Part shown: positions 22,884 to 35,652 of the stretch, in pieces | Position numbering within the stretch: position 1 is the first letter of the stretch | How the letters are laid out: every line of letters starts with the position of its first letter | Assembly (NCBI GenBank): GCA_037447655.1 | Contig: JBBHKE010002397.1 | Coordinates: 287,460-351,459 of the forward strand | DNA: 64,000 nt | Source: Zygnema cylindricum | Lineage: Eukaryota > Streptophyta > Zygnematophyceae > Zygnematales > Zygnemataceae | Direction: 5' to 3' | The notes under the pieces: generated by a model | Told to the model about the DNA's origin: nothing | Seen by the model: the letters and a program-made list of their open reading frames with translations, nothing else | Databases searched by the model: none | Position numbers and translations under genes: made by a program

Positions 22884-25800
22884 ATGGATGACCTTGGAAG
22901 ATTTGACTATGATAAAGACAATGATGATGACGACAGCCTCACGCCTGTTTTGGATTATGTTAGAACTTTGGATAATTTTCACGATACCGATGAAGATGGA
23001 GAATCGGACGACCTTCGCAGCCTCATGCCTTGTATGTCAAAAGCTTTGGATGATTTCGACCAACTTATTAGCGTCTCGGAACTCGAAGAATACAAGAAGG
23101 TAAGCGACAAAAAAAAAAGCGATCCAATGCCGCTAACCGTTTTTTGAAAATTGGAGATAATCGTTTAAATCATTGCAAATACCTGTCCATTGGTGATCAG
23201 AAATTCACTGTAACGGACAGGTTAATAGTAAGTTTTAAAAATTTGAATTCTCGAATACTCAAGTGCTCAAATTCTCTAAAACCAGTTGTTCAATGATTTT
23301 TTTTTCTTTAGAAATTTCTTGAGACAGACAGGTTTAAAGAGCAGTTTTAAAAATTTGAATACTCAAATGCTCAAACCTTTTCCTCCCAATTTCACTCTCT
23401 CCTACCAGGCGTCAATTCCAGGAAACAACACTTTAGATGGACCAATTGAAAACATGATCAGGCATGGAAGAAGGGAACGGCTGCTGGAGAAGTGGAAGGA
23501 AGGAACAGGTTGGAAACCAACCAGCCGAAGGCAGGACATGAGAGAGAGGTAAGCAATAGCTGCTTCCTCTAGTAACTCCGAGAAGCTTTTTCAAGTGTTG
23601 TACTAAAGAAGGTCGTCGGAAGGGAGGTAGAGGTCAGCTGCTTCTTATTGCAACTCCCTGGATGTTTTTCTCCTCTTTTATGTTTACCCAAGACAAGTGT
23701 TATACCGAATTCAGCCTTTGGCAGAGAGATTGCATTTCCCTCTCCCTTTCCCTCTCCCTCTCCCTCTGCCTCTCCTCAATTCACCATAAGCAATATCATT
23801 GAATGGTGACAGACTTGGCCTAAAGAAGTGCTAGGTTTATTTGTTGAGTTACTTTTTATTATATCTTTTACAACCTGTTCATCAAACCAATTTTTAACAA
23901 ACCAGTTTCTTCAAACCAAATTTCTTTTTATAACCCTCTTCTTCAAATCAATGTTGAAGTAAATTAATATTGTAACTTTTTTCTTCAAACCAATTTGAAC
24001 TAATACAGGCTTCTCAAGTTCCAGAATTGAGCTTCTCAGTGTATAACCATGAATAATAATGTCATGTGCTTTGAACCACTCAATATGGAAATATTATATA
24101 AAAAAATAGAATTTTCCTTGTAAACAGCCCTGCAATTTCCCTGTTCTGCCTCTTAGTTATCTGCAATGTTTTCTTACATATATTCCTAACAACAATAAGA
24201 AGTTTTTCACTGTTCCAAAACATTTTTAATCCACCAGACAGTTATTTTAGACTGATCAGTAGTAGATTTCCCTTGGAAGTAACTGATTTGCTTATAAATA
24301 CGAAGAGGCAGGCAGGAAGTACACTGAAAGGAGTGACAAGACGGACGGAGAGGAAAACTGAGAGGGAAATGTGGGTGTTTTATTGTTGTTACATCGTGGG
24401 ACTACTGTTTTGTGAAGAGTAATAATTGTGAAGTAACAACTCTGAAAAATTGCTTAAAGGTGGTCTTCATTTGTCTTGTTTTTAATTGTCTTTTATTCGT
24501 CAGGTTAGTCGCATCTGCGACTGTTATAGAATATTCATTTTTTAAGGATACGGATATCGTCGAAAATAGTTTCAATGTTTTTTCCGATGCTGAGACAACT
24601 GCAGATACGGCCAAAACCAAAGGTAAGAGGCATTGACATAGACTCAATAGAAGCAAACAAAGACTCAACCTCAGTTTTTGAGAACTATAAAATAAAAGGT
24701 CTTGTTGCTGTATTGTTAGTAAATCATAGCTTGTAAATGTTTCTGTCTCTAGAGAGAAGGAAAAGTACATTTCGTCTGGTGACTTTTTTGCATTTTCAGG
24801 GAAGAGTGGAAATGTGCATTTTCCTCTTTCATTGCATGGTTTGATAAGGAAAGTACTGCCTTTTTTAACTTGTGTAGGTTAAAACGGGGATCCTCACTTT
24901 TATACTCCTGGATCTTGGTTTTATTCAGGTGTACATGCACGGGAAACTTCTGCGCAAGATCCAGAAATTGAAGAAAATTGTATACCAATACCAGCAAGTG
25001 AGAGAGTGACAAATGGGAAAAGTCGAAAGTCGTGGGTAAAAGGGCGACAACGAGAGGGAACAGGAAGGTATATTTGTGGAAGAAACACATTTATTCCAGA
25101 CTATATTTATGCTTGATATTCTTAATGTGATAGAAACTTAATTCCTTTTAGTTTAAGTTGCCATGTACAACTATTTTTTTAACGCCAGCTTTTTTTTGTC
25201 AGCATTGGAGACTATAATGCTATTGATTTCAACCTGGAATAGTGTATTTTAATTCGATTTAACTGTAGTCCTCCATAGATGCTTTTATAAATTCCTTTAA
25301 AAATTTAAAGGAATTTATGTGAAAAAATTAAGGAAAGGAAAGAAAAGGATAATAAAGGATAATAATGGATTCCTTTTATTTATTTAAGGTGAATTTATGT
25401 TTTCGTTTAAATCTGTTCGTTTGTTTTCTAGAGTTCCAAAGCAATTTGGCGTAGACCTAATTCACCAAGAGAACACGACGAGTCCAGCTACGATTGTTGA
25501 AGGGTGGGTCTCAACTTCTCCTTCTCCTCTCTCTCTCCGCTCCCGCTCCCTCTCCCTCTCCCTCTCCCTCTCCCTGGTACTGAGTGGTATATTGAGACTC
25601 TTTTTTCATTACGACAATTTTTTAATCCCTTTTTTATTTGATCCCCTTTATTTTTTGGAATTTTGCAGACTCACTTTTTCTCCGGCGTCTTTATGTCGAT
25701 CAGGTTCTCAGGATACCTCCTTCAGTAATGTTCAAAAAACTTTCGCTTTAAATGACGAAAAAACTGACAGAAGTAAGTTTCGATAACTCTGGATGGGCTG

Positions 25801-28800
25801 CATTTTTTTGTACGGCAAGTAAACACGTGATAATGAGCTTGGAATCAAAAGTTTTTAAAAACATTGTTATTAGTTATTTTAGTATGGATGACACTTGGGT
25901 AAAAAGTGTCTTAATGGTATTAAGTTTGCCGAAGGAGGGATGCAACGTGAATGTGCCAACTTCAGTAGAATTAGCATGGATAAGTGAAAAACTTGTTAGT
26001 ACAATCCACACTAATAGTGGTTTGGGTTTAAAATTGTTTCCTCACTTTTACAGAATGGATAAATACGATAACCGGAGTGAAAAACTTGTCAGTACAACCC
26101 ACACTAATAGTGGTTTGGGCTTAAAATTGTTCCTCACTTTTACAGAATGGATAAATACGATAACCGGAGTGAAAATCTTGTTAGTGCAACCCACACTAAT
26201 AGTGGTTTTGGATTAGAATTGTTCCTCACTCTTACAGTCGTGGCTCTTGGTTTTATTTAGGTGCACATATACCGGAAACTTCTGCGCAAGTTCCAGAAAT
26301 TGAGAAAATACCAGCAAGTGAGAGAGTGGCAAATGGGAAAAGTCGAAAGTCGTGGACAAAAGGTCGACAACGAAAGGGAACAGACAGGTAAATTTAACAC
26401 ATTTATACCAAACCATATTTATGTTTGGTATTGTTAAAGGGATAGGAACTCGATTCATTTTTGTTGATTCAAGTTGCCAAGTACAACTAATTTTAACTCC
26501 AACAGTTTTTGTTTGTATATACCATAACGCTAGTGATATCTTTTTTTTTTTCTTTTTTTTTTTTATAACTTTGGATTTTGTGTACATCACTTAGTACATA
26601 ACTTAGGATGTTAATAACTTAACTTAACTTAACTTGAATGTTAATACGTGGACCGTCATTATGCTCAAACTGAATGAAATTAATTACTTTATTTTTTGTC
26701 AACTTTTACTTAAGGAATAGTATTATAAGTTTTCTTACTTGAAATTGTTCAAATTGGGAGTTTCTTTCTTGGAAATGTTGAACTTGGGAGTGTTAGATTC
26801 TCAGTAATGGGAATTCTCCAGTTTCTTAATTGCAAAAGTTTCCAGAAAGTCTTACTTGAGAAATATCTTGATGTTTTTCGATCGGGTCTTTTTTTTATTT
26901 CCTAGTTTCTTGATTGAAAATTCTTGAGTTTCTTACTTGAAGTTTTTGATTATCTTTGTATGACAGGTGCAATTGAACAGGAAAAAGAGAATCGAATTTC
27001 GAATGATAACGAGAATCAAGTTTTGAACGTGAAAACTCGTGGGCAGACGAGTCGGATCAGTCAATTTAACCGAAATGTTCGGATCTTTGCAGAGCAGAGT
27101 GAGAGGAAGAGAAGGAAGAGAGAGAAGGAGAGCGGTTCATGTTTATTTTTCAGCTGATGTGTAATACTTTAATCGTTTTTACTTTCTCTGGGTTGTTAAT
27201 TACAATATTGTCTCATGCATTTCTTAGTTAGCAGTAGGTTATGAAGGTGGATCTCTAGGATATAGTTAAAATTGACCAATTAATTCCATTTTTGTATCCT
27301 TTCCTTTCCTTCTTTTTTTTCTTTTTGTATTCCAGAGTTCCAAAACAGAGGATATTTACATTAGACTTAAAACAAAAATCTGCGATAGTCGACGAATGGG
27401 ACGCAGAAGAATTGATGGAGTCTTCTGAGAGTCCTCCGGTTACAACTTTTCTTCCCTTAAATAATAAGCGTTTGTCTATAGATCTTAATAGACTTATAGA
27501 TCTTAATGGAGAACATATAAATCTCAATCAACATGTGGAGCTTAACTGTGATATGGAAGCAAATATCGAAGTTCAGGACGAGGTTGGAGAGGACCAAGAG
27601 AGAGAAGAAGTTTTTCGAATGACAAATCTCGATAATTCGTATGGTAGTAGACAATCGACAGAAAGTAATATTGAAAGTAGTTTTAATAAAACAAAAGTGC
27701 GTCCTAACGACGGTTCTAAAGCAGATGATAAGTCGACAAAAAAAGGTAGTAGTCAAAATTTTGACGAGGATAAGGAGAATATAGGATATGGGACTCCAGT
27801 AGGATATGTGAAGAAAAGAGTTCATTCAATAGAGAGACGTTATTCAAATATAAATAATCGCTCATCCGCATTAAGGAATCGTATGTCTTTTGACCTCAAT
27901 AAATCGTTAGAGCTTACACCAAAAAGAAGTAATGCATATGATGATAAGAAGGGTACAGAGAACAATTTTGAAGATGTTGTACTTCATCGACGGACTCCTT
28001 TGTCAGATAGAAATGACAATATATCGCCAAAGAAGATGTTTTTCGAATCGCAAAATCGAATCGCAGGAACCAAGTCGAGAATGGGATCATTTTCCCATGA
28101 AAGTTACAAAATAAAGCAATTATTTTCAACTCCAACTAAACCCAGATTACACTTATGGCCAGAAGATTCAACACCTACGCAACAACTTGTCGAACCAGTT
28201 AATCACCAAAAAGATACGGTATTTCCTTCATCGATGAACGCTTCAAAGGTCAGTTGCCCGTTTCCAATTATTTTTTATCGCTGTTAAAAATTTCCATTAT
28301 TTCAACAATTGTCATTTCAGCTATTGCCATATTCAACAAAAATCATTAAAGCAACATCAATTAGAAATAGTTGAATAGAAAAGAACACGATGAACTGCAT
28401 CTGAAATTCTTTATCCTTTATGGTTCTTTTTGGAAACCTTTTTTTCAGAAATCGAGTATATATAAAGCCTCAATTTTTTTAAGTTGCATTAACGTTTTTT
28501 TTTTCTTAGACGTTATTTGGTATTCAAGATATGACTATCAGTGAAGGATCAAGTTGACTGACCTGAATAAAACAGTTAATAGGTAGTTAAAAAATAAAAC
28601 TATCGATATAATAATGGTATCTACTGATAATCACAACTAAGGTCTTGAAGGATTTTTTTTTGTCTTTTTTTTGTGATTGTCATGACAGGAACAAATGGGT
28701 CTTAAATCAACATTTTGTACAAAAGACAAGAAAAGAAAAAAGCAGTCTGAAAATGGCAAAAACTTTAACCAAGAAGGAGAGGAAATTGTTGGCACTAATT

Positions 28801-30961
28801 TACGACAATTTGAAGGAATGGAAGTGGAGAGAGAGAAGGAAGTAAATCTGTCTCTCATATGTTTATCTGAAGCAAGGAAGGAACATTGGTCATTTCCTAA
28901 GGCAAATGGACAAGATGAAGGAGAAAGCAATAAGAGGGAAGTAACCGAAGTATTTTTTAGAGGAGAGGGAGAAGAGGGTGAAGGTCCAGAGGAGGGACGA
29001 GAAAGTGGGCAACAATTTTTAAGCCCAAATATTTCAACTCAAGAAGGAGAAGGAGAATTTTGTGAGAAAGAAAGCCAAATTCGGGAAATATCGGGAGAAA
29101 ATATTAATAATAATACATCTCTGAGGACAATGGAGGGAGTAGGAGGAGGAGGAGGAGGAGAAGAAGAAAATCGAAGCCCAGAAACGTCGAAAGGAGTGGA
29201 GGAAAATTTTGAGTCACCGAAATTATCAGAAAGAGGAGAAGATAGACAATCTGAGGATGAAGAGATGTCTGATAAGGGAGAGAGAAAACAATTTGAGGAT
29301 GATCTGGATAGAGGGGAAGAGGGAGAGGAGGAACAAAGCGAGGATAATGTGAGCGTGGAGGAAGAAGGAGAGGAGGGAGAACAAGACAAAGATACTCCAA
29401 ATAAGGAGATAGAAAGAGAAAAATCTGAGGATGATTTGAGTGCAGGTGAAGAGGAAGAGGAAGAGGAAGAGGTAGAGGAAGAGGTAGAGGAAGAGGTAGA
29501 GGAAGAGGTAGAGGAAGAGGTAGAGCTAAAGGTAGATGGAGAGGGAGAGGCAGGGGAAAGGGAAGAGGAAGAAGACAAGGAAGAGGAAAAGGGAGAGCTG
29601 GGTGAAGAAAATGAGATGATAGGAAAAGAAGGAGAAAAAGACGAGGATGCTGTCCATAGAGAAGAAGAGGAGGGAGAGGAAGAAGAAAATGAGGGTAATG
29701 AGAGGATAGGTAAAGAAGGAGAGTCTCGTTCAGAAGAGAACACTGGGGAAGACAAAGAAGATAGTACTTGTGGGAGAAGTAAGGATATTTCAGGATTTGA
29801 AGCAAAAGAGATGAACAGAGAGTATCACTATATGAACGAAGAGACTTTCTTTGTCGAACGAAGAAAGAAAATGAGAAAAAGTCTAACAGGTATATTTATG
29901 TATTTTATATATTTGTATGTTTGTCTTCTAAATATAAATGTATGGTTTTTAATCCTCTTTTCTTTTATACTTTTAGACCTACGGACCCGTGGATACCATA
30001 GTTCTTTTTATACTTCTGAAGAGATCTTCTTTCAGTAAACAAAGAGGGGAGTGTTCACAAAAAAGGAGTTTTTTGACACTTATATTAGAAATGATTTTGG
30101 TTATAGTTTTGGGATTTCTTGAGATGGTTTAGAATAGAGATTAACCATGAAAACTTCGAGGCAATTTTGTCAAAATTCAAGTCGTTGAATGTCAAAAAAA
30201 ATCAACATAGTTGACAATACATCGTTTCCACTCACAGGTTTTCGTTCGCAGAGTATGTTTTTGTCGCTTTTTAACTTTGGGTTTTCAATTTTTTGACTTT
30301 GGTTTTTCAATTTTTTGACTTTGGGTTTTAATATTTTGACTTAGGGTTTTTAATTTTTTGACTCTGGGTGTTAAATTTTTGGAAACAGGTATTGGAACTA
30401 AATGGGAAGAAGGGGTGAGAAGGAGTACGAGGACTCGAGTTCGACCTCTTGAATGGTGGAGGAATGAGAGAGTAGTCTATGGAAGAAGTAACTTGTGTAA
30501 GTCCTTTTTCTGATTTTTCCTCCAAGTTTGACTTCTCCAAACTTTCCCTCCGATTTTGACTTAGTTTTATAGGGTTGTGGTTTTCGAATTTACTTGGTTT
30601 TGCCTTTTTTTTTTTTTGCCTTTCTCATTTTGTGATAACATGTATTTTCATCCATGTTTCACTTGTGTCACTTATGTGAATAAGTTCTCTCTTTCCTGTA
30701 AAACTTGATATTATTTGGTTTTTTCTTCTTTTTCTTTTTGTACTTTTCTTAACAGTATTACCGACTATCGAAAAAGTGGTCGTAATCGAGGCTGACCCAT
30801 TATGGCCTCTTCCCTCGGGACGAAAAAAGAAACGACCGAGGAGACCTTTCGAAGAATTTGGACTAAAAGACGATTTTCCTATAAGTTCTATGCCCAATTA
30901 TTCTTGTGATATGACTCCCTTAATTCCCAAAGCTTTTCGAAACGACGATCTTTTTCGGTAA
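22884..30961 (+). CDS. CENPC: Kinetochore protein CENP-C homologue
   Basis: Inner-kinetochore protein that binds CENP-A nucleosomes. The diagnostic CENP-C motif, [18 protein letters not shown], is in exon 30389-30496. A phase-consistent model is 22884-23099, 23409-23548, 24504-24622, 24929-25067, 25432-25503, 25669-25772, 26261-26387, 27336-28248, 28689-29889, 30389-30496 and 30756-30961, about 1,080 residues. The middle is low complexity: Asn/Asp-rich in exon 27336-28248, which contains a KEN box (DKENIG), and strongly acidic with tandem EEEVEEEV repeats in exon 28689-29889. About 68 residues follow the motif; no cupin domain was recognised. Exons 24929 and 26261 are duplicates. The first ATG of exon 1 is a guess at the start. 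Identity rests on the motif; the N-terminus is not conserved. Confidence 0.82.
23205..23395 (+). repeat. Two tandem intron units beside CENPC exon 2
   Basis: Two diverged copies carry GACAGGTT, then AGTTTTAAAAATTTGAAT, CTCAA and TGCTCAAA, at about 23215-23280 and 23325-23385, just upstream of the acceptor at 23408. Confidence 0.7.
25984..26245 (+). repeat. Three tandem units of about 90 bases with acceptor-like ends
   Basis: Three near-identical units in the intron before exon 26261-26387. Each contains CCACACTAATAGTGGTTT, TTCCTCACTTTTACAG and AATGGATAAATACGATAA. Each unit therefore carries a good-looking polypyrimidine-AG acceptor, while the real acceptor lies just beyond the last one. Confidence 0.85.
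26261..26387 (+). repeat. Duplicated CENPC exon (copy of 24929-25067)
   Basis: This exon repeats the sequence of exon 24929-25067: ETSAQ-PEIE, then [19 protein letters not shown]. It has the same entry phase (1) and exit phase (2). The exons after each copy both begin RVPKQ, so a two-exon cassette was duplicated in frame. Both copies fit the reading frame. Confidence 0.85.
29453..29525 (+). repeat. Coding minisatellite encoding acidic repeats in CENPC
   Basis: Twelve-base units of GAGGAAGAGGTA and variants, about six in a row, encode an EEEV repeat within the acidic domain. The unit is a multiple of three, so length changes keep the frame. Confidence 0.85.
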
Positions 30962-32344
30962 ATTGATTGATTGGTTTTTGACTTTTTCGGAAAAACTTTT
31001 ACATTTGGATTTTTTTTTCCTTTTAGAGTTTTTTTTTACATTCGAGTTTAGTTCCATTTCCGGTATTTAATGTATATCTGGTTAGTGAGAAATTGTTAGT
31101 TTTAGTTTCGAATACCGAAATCGTTGGTCTTTTTTAACGGTCCCATATCCTTCTCTCCTTCTCTTCTTCTCTCCTTCTCTCCTCTTGTCTGATAAGTTTT
31201 ATTCGTTTCATATTTATGAAACTAGTTTTATTTTCCGTTTTTCAAATGTATTTTTTTCATTTCTATGAAACTAGTTCCTGTTTCAGTTTTTCAAGTTAAG
31301 TTTTTGACTTTCACCCCGACTTTTTAGATTTTGTAAAACGGAAACTTATAGACTGTCTCCTCGAAGTTTTTTTTTTTTTTTGCAAAACTTAGTTACAAAA
31401 GATTTTGGCAAAAAAATAACATTGGCAATTTCTGCCAATGCATTAAAAACTTTTTCTTTTGCCCTATTTTCAAAACTAATAGGTTTGATGATGAGGCTTA
31501 TGGATGATTGGCAAAGGTGGAAGTTCACTCGAGGGAGAGGGAGAGAGGGAGATAGGGGGAGAGAGGGAGAGAGGGGGAGAGAGGGAGAGAGGGGAAGAGG
31601 GCTTCAGTCATGAAATACATTGTGTTGTCAAAAAGCATGCCATTTTGTTTTTTTGTTCCACAATCAACCTTTATTTTGCCTCGTTTTATAGTTTAACTAC
31701 TAAAATATTTGAGGAATAAGATGTGGCAACAGTTTATTTTAGGCTTTTGTTCTCATTGCAATGATCTTCAAACGCTTTCAAAAATTGATGTCCGTTGGTG
31801 TTTTTGGCGCATCTTTATTCAAAAAACGTGTCATGCTTTATCGTAATGTATGAAATCATTTCTCTCTAGTAACTACATCACAACATGAATTACATTTTTT
31901 CCTTAGCAACCGCCTAGTCTCGATGGTCTTAAAAATTTCCTCTCTGGTAAGTGCTATTCACATTGGTCGTGGAAAGTCGACATAAAATTGTCGAGCCATT
32001 GTGCTCTCTTTGAAGCAAAAGGGAATGCTTTTTATAATACCAAACAACTGTCCTTAACCACTCATGATTGTTACAATGTACGTTTTTTCCCTTCGATATG
32101 CACATGGCTAAAAAAACGAATAAAAAGTACACCATCATGGCTAATACCATGCATCAATAACACTAACACTTTTTTTCTGCCCTCGTAAAATAGCGTTATT
32201 ACACCTAGTTTCTTGCTTTACACTAACTCTTCTATTGTTTCAGAATTATCTACGTCATTTGCACCGAAAATGTAACTATAATGATTGTTTTTTGACTATT
32301 ATAATACAATCCTCGTACTAATTCTTTCCCAACACTAATAGCTG
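30962..32344. other. Intergenic between convergent CENPC and FKBP17
   Basis: Mostly T-rich DNA holding both 3' untranslated regions. A (GGGAGA)n tract lies at about 31532-31602. No gene was recognised. Confidence 0.5.
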
Positions 32345-32826
32345 TCACAAAGGCTGTCTAATCCCTAAAAGTTGAATATCGAACACCAAAGTCCCAAGAG
32401 TCGACCCTTCACCGTTTTGTATTCGAGTGGGGTTGAAAATAGTGGTGAACAACCTTTGCCTATCAAAGAACTGCAAAAGCAAAAAAAAAAAAACAGAAAA
32501 GAACAAAGTGGAGAACAAAAAAGAAAGAAAGGAAAGTGTTTACCAAAATGAGAGTCAGGCTCTTCTTATTTATTTTTGTTTTTTTAAGATATTGATATCG
32601 CTTAGAGTTGCATATCATATTGGAAAACCTGCGATATTTTTTGATAGCTATGAAACTGTAAAGCTCGTGAATTCAATTTTCTCGATACACGATTTGTATT
32701 GAGATACAATATACGATGGTACATAAAAGTACAAAGGCATTTTGTACTTGTGAAAGAGAGAGAGAGGGGGGAGGGAGGGAGGGAGGGAGGGAGGGAGGGA
32801 GGGAGGGAGGGAGGGGGGGAGGGAGG

Positions 32827-32869
<43 letters not shown>

Positions 32870-35312
32870 AGAGAGAGAGATGTGCCCATAAACAGGGTAA
32901 ATTTTAAAATCTGAAAGATTACATTTGGTTACTATTTGATGTTCTTTTAGTTGTTCGTAAAAGTACGACGTGATTGCTATTAGCGTTAATAACACCAAAT
33001 CCGTCTCCATTTTTGTTGCCCCCAAAACACAAAAAAAATGTTACTGACACTATTTTTTTATTTTCGCACTAATTCTTTTTGCGGTTTATAATCGTTGACG
33101 CCATATTGACTGGAAATAGAATTACTAACACTAAAACAGTTCCTGTACCAATAATTTCTTAACATTAATAGTGATTCACGGTGTATCTCATTTCTTAAGT
33201 GTCAATTTTTTCCACAAAACTTTGTATCGAATGTTATTTTGCAAATTTTCACCTGTACTGGATATATATAATATACCCTTTTATAATATAAAATATGCAA
33301 TGTTGTTACTATATTAACAATGTTGTAATACAATGTTGTAAAACAGGACAACGTGAAAATGATAGAAACGATATAAAGAAAAGGCATAAAAAAAGTGGAT
33401 TCTCAAGAAATTTTACATTAGGAGGGAGAGGCTCGTCTGTAGTGCTTTGGTAACCCTGACTTGGAGGAATCACTGCCCTCCTTGTACCTCCAACTTTCAT
33501 TCCCTTTACAGCAGTACTGAGCCCAGCAATGACCTGAGAGAAAAAAGTCAAAAGGAAAACCTTTTAAAAAACCGTTTTTTAGAAGGAGGAAAGCATAAAT
33601 TATGAACGTTGACTCAGAAAAACTGTACGAATTGTATGATTTACCCTCAAAACGAAGGTAAAGATACAATAGTGTAATTATCCTGTGAGCATGGAAAATC
33701 ACACTAAATCTAAAAGAGATGGGCAGTGTTGCGTCAGAAATATATGGCTAAAAGACAGTGACAAAAGGGAACCGGCAGTAAAATCATAGGTGTTAAATCA
33801 AATATGAAGGGCATAAAAGCGCAATTGGAAAGAGAAGAGAGAGAGGAGACCGGACAAAGAGGAGAGAGGAGAGGGGGGGGAGAGAGGAGAGAGAGTAGAG
33901 ACAGGAGAGGGGGAAGTGAGAGGAGAGAGAAGAGAGAGAGGGAGGGAGGAAAAAGAGGAGAGGAGTGGGACGAGATAGAGTAAAGAGGGAAGTGCGAGGA
34001 GAGAGAGTAGAGAGAGGAGAGAGAGGGGAGGAGAGAGGAGACAGGAGAGCGTGGAGAGAGGAGAGAGGAGGGAGAGGAGAGGCCTCACAGAGGGCGAATC
34101 GAGGATGAACTCAAAGGGCAGAGGAGCTCCACTCGAATCTTTGTGATCATAGGTAGAATCAAATCTCCACCCTTGCTTTGCTGCCAGCCTGGCATAATAA
34201 TGAATTGCCACCTGAAGATCACATCTGTCACAGGCTTGTATCATTTCTGTCCTTTTTTATGAATTCATAGAACAGTTTAATGCAGCAATTGACCAAAGTA
34301 AAAGAAAACTTGCAAATGATTGAATAATCAAGTGACTGAATTGCAAAAATAGGAAACTACACCATGTATCGCTATTAGTGTTAATGCTTTTTTGCCCACT
34401 TAGAAAATCTATTCTCCGTGCACACTTGTCGGAATGTTAATCCGACGATTGCTATCGAAAGGCAAGATTCTCACCGTCCGATTGGCGGTCTCCAATCAGA
34501 AAACGGATATGTGTGCACAGAGAAAAGATGTTTTAAGTGGTGAAAAAACAATAGCGATAAACGGTGTAGCATAATCTTGGACACACAAGTTCAGGTCCAT
34601 TTTTTTGCAGGAATTTAAAGTAGCAACTGAGTTAAGCTCCTCTTACCTTATCTCCACTTTTTGGTAGAGCTCCATTACCATCGCGAATATCGAGAACCTT
34701 AATGCCATTATCAATCTCTTGAAATAATACATTTCCTTGAGATTCATTCCGGCTTGATTTCTTTTGTGTACTTCCTTCTTCATTTAATTCTGTAGCTCCA
34801 CTTTCAGGAATCATTGAAAAAGACGAAAAAAACAAAGCTACTCCTGATAGGAATGAAGAAAGTATTCGTCTCCGATTGAGCTTCTGTGACCGTACATTTT
34901 GAATTTCCATACCGTTAACTCCTTCAAAAATGTTATTCAGTTGAAAATATTCAATTTGCTTGTAAACTTGAACTGCAATATCTTTTTTTTTAGTTACTTT
35001 ATCAGAGTAATCATCGCCTAAACAGGATGGTTTTTTCAATGTAGAGTTATGATAAAATACTAATTCTTTTGAAAGAAATAATGATTTCTTAATGGATTCA
35101 CATTTGGTGACTGACTTGTTATCTCTTTGGAGTTTTTGATTCGTGAAAATACTCGATCTCATAGAATAACTTGCTCGGCTACCAAATTTGAATACGTCTT
35201 CTTCAATAATGTTGTTAAATTTTAGAGAAGAGATAGGTCGTGGAAGTAATGTGAGACGCCAATCTCTACTGAAAGACATTTGAGAAGTGAAGGGATAAAG
35301 AGAAGAAGCCAT
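32345..35312 (-). CDS. FKBP17: Lumenal FKBP-type peptidyl-prolyl isomerase, FKBP17-like
   Basis: Peptidyl-prolyl cis-trans isomerase of the plastid FKBP17 group, expected in the thylakoid lumen. Four exons, all joined in phase 0: 35312-34647, 34211-34089, 33533-33417 and 32470-32345. Exon 1 has a Ser-rich N-terminus (MASSLYPFTSQMSF), a long linker, then RRRILSSFLSGVALFF, a twin-arginine-like lumen signal. The FKBP fold starts GDKVAIHYYARL and includes GMKVGGTRRAVIPPSQGY. The last exon reads FFDRQRLFTTIFNPTR, diagnostic of the FKBP17 family and not of cytosolic FKBPs, and ends IRQPL. An upstream ATG at 35477 would add a hydrophobic stretch from MITE-flanking DNA, so 35312 is preferred. MITEs sit in introns 1 and 3. 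Confidence 0.93.
32757..32882. repeat. (GGGA)n/(GA)n microsatellite in FKBP17 intron 3
   Basis: About 125 bases of GAGG and GGGA units passing into pure GA. Open frames across it on both strands are artefacts. Confidence 0.95.
32966..33183. mobile_element. TA-flanked MITE in FKBP17 intron 3
   Basis: Left end CGACGTGATTGCTATTAGCG after TA and right end AATAGTGATTCACGGTG before TA. The left terminus has diverged. Confidence 0.65.
33826..34082. repeat. GA-rich tract in FKBP17 intron 2
   Basis: About 255 bases of GAGAGGAGA-type sequence abutting the donor of exon 34211-34089; on the sense strand it is a long CT tract. Confidence 0.9.
34360..34566. mobile_element. TA-flanked MITE in FKBP17 intron 1
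   Basis: CACCATGTATCGCTATTAG to AATAGCGATAAACGGTG, flanked by TA. The interior (GGCAAGATTCTCACC, CCGATTGGCGGTCTCC) matches the partial copy at about 50.04-50.15 kb. Confidence 0.8.
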
Positions 35313-35437
35313 GGCTACAAGCTTTGAGTTAAACAGTTTTTTTTTATAAAGTAGCCAAACTGCAGTACAAGCTATTATGTTCGAAATGTACGAAAAAACG
35401 ATAACGTATACAGTTTGAAATTCTGAATGGTACAGTA

Positions 35438-35652
35438 CACCGTGTATCGCTATTAATGTTAATAATTTTTTCACCACTTAAAACATCTTTTCTCCGTACA
35501 CTCATGTCCAATTTTCAATTCAAGACCGTCAATCAGAAGCCGAGAATCTTACCTCTCATTCGCAACCGTCAGGTCTGGAAACCAATATGTGTGTACGGAG
35601 AAAAGATGCTCAAAGATGAAAAAAACATCAGCACTAATAAAGATTCACGGCG
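35438..35652. mobile_element. TA-flanked MITE upstream of FKBP17
   Basis: CACCGTGTATCGCTATTAA to AAAGATTCACGGCG, flanked by TA inside a wider TACAGTAC context. It contains the paired segments ACATCTTTTCTCCGTACAC and GTGTACGGAGAAAAGATG, which make it one long hairpin. Confidence 0.85.

Noticed and set aside
29039-29805. Minus-strand open frames of over 230 codons
   Set aside because: Antisense shadows of the acidic, low-complexity CENPC exon.
29976-30040. Possible CENPC exon after 29889 ([11 protein letters not shown], then a stop)
   Set aside because: It fits phase but ends the protein before the CENP-C motif; direct splicing 29889 to 30389 is in phase and restores the family spacing.
32602-33025. 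Ser/Leu-rich minus-strand frames beside the FKBP17 exons
   Set aside because: They read through the GGGA/GA repeat in intron 3.
35313-35477. Upstream in-frame ATG for FKBP17
   Set aside because: It would add a hydrophobic stretch encoded by DNA running into a MITE; the ATG at 35312 gives a normal plastid N-terminus.
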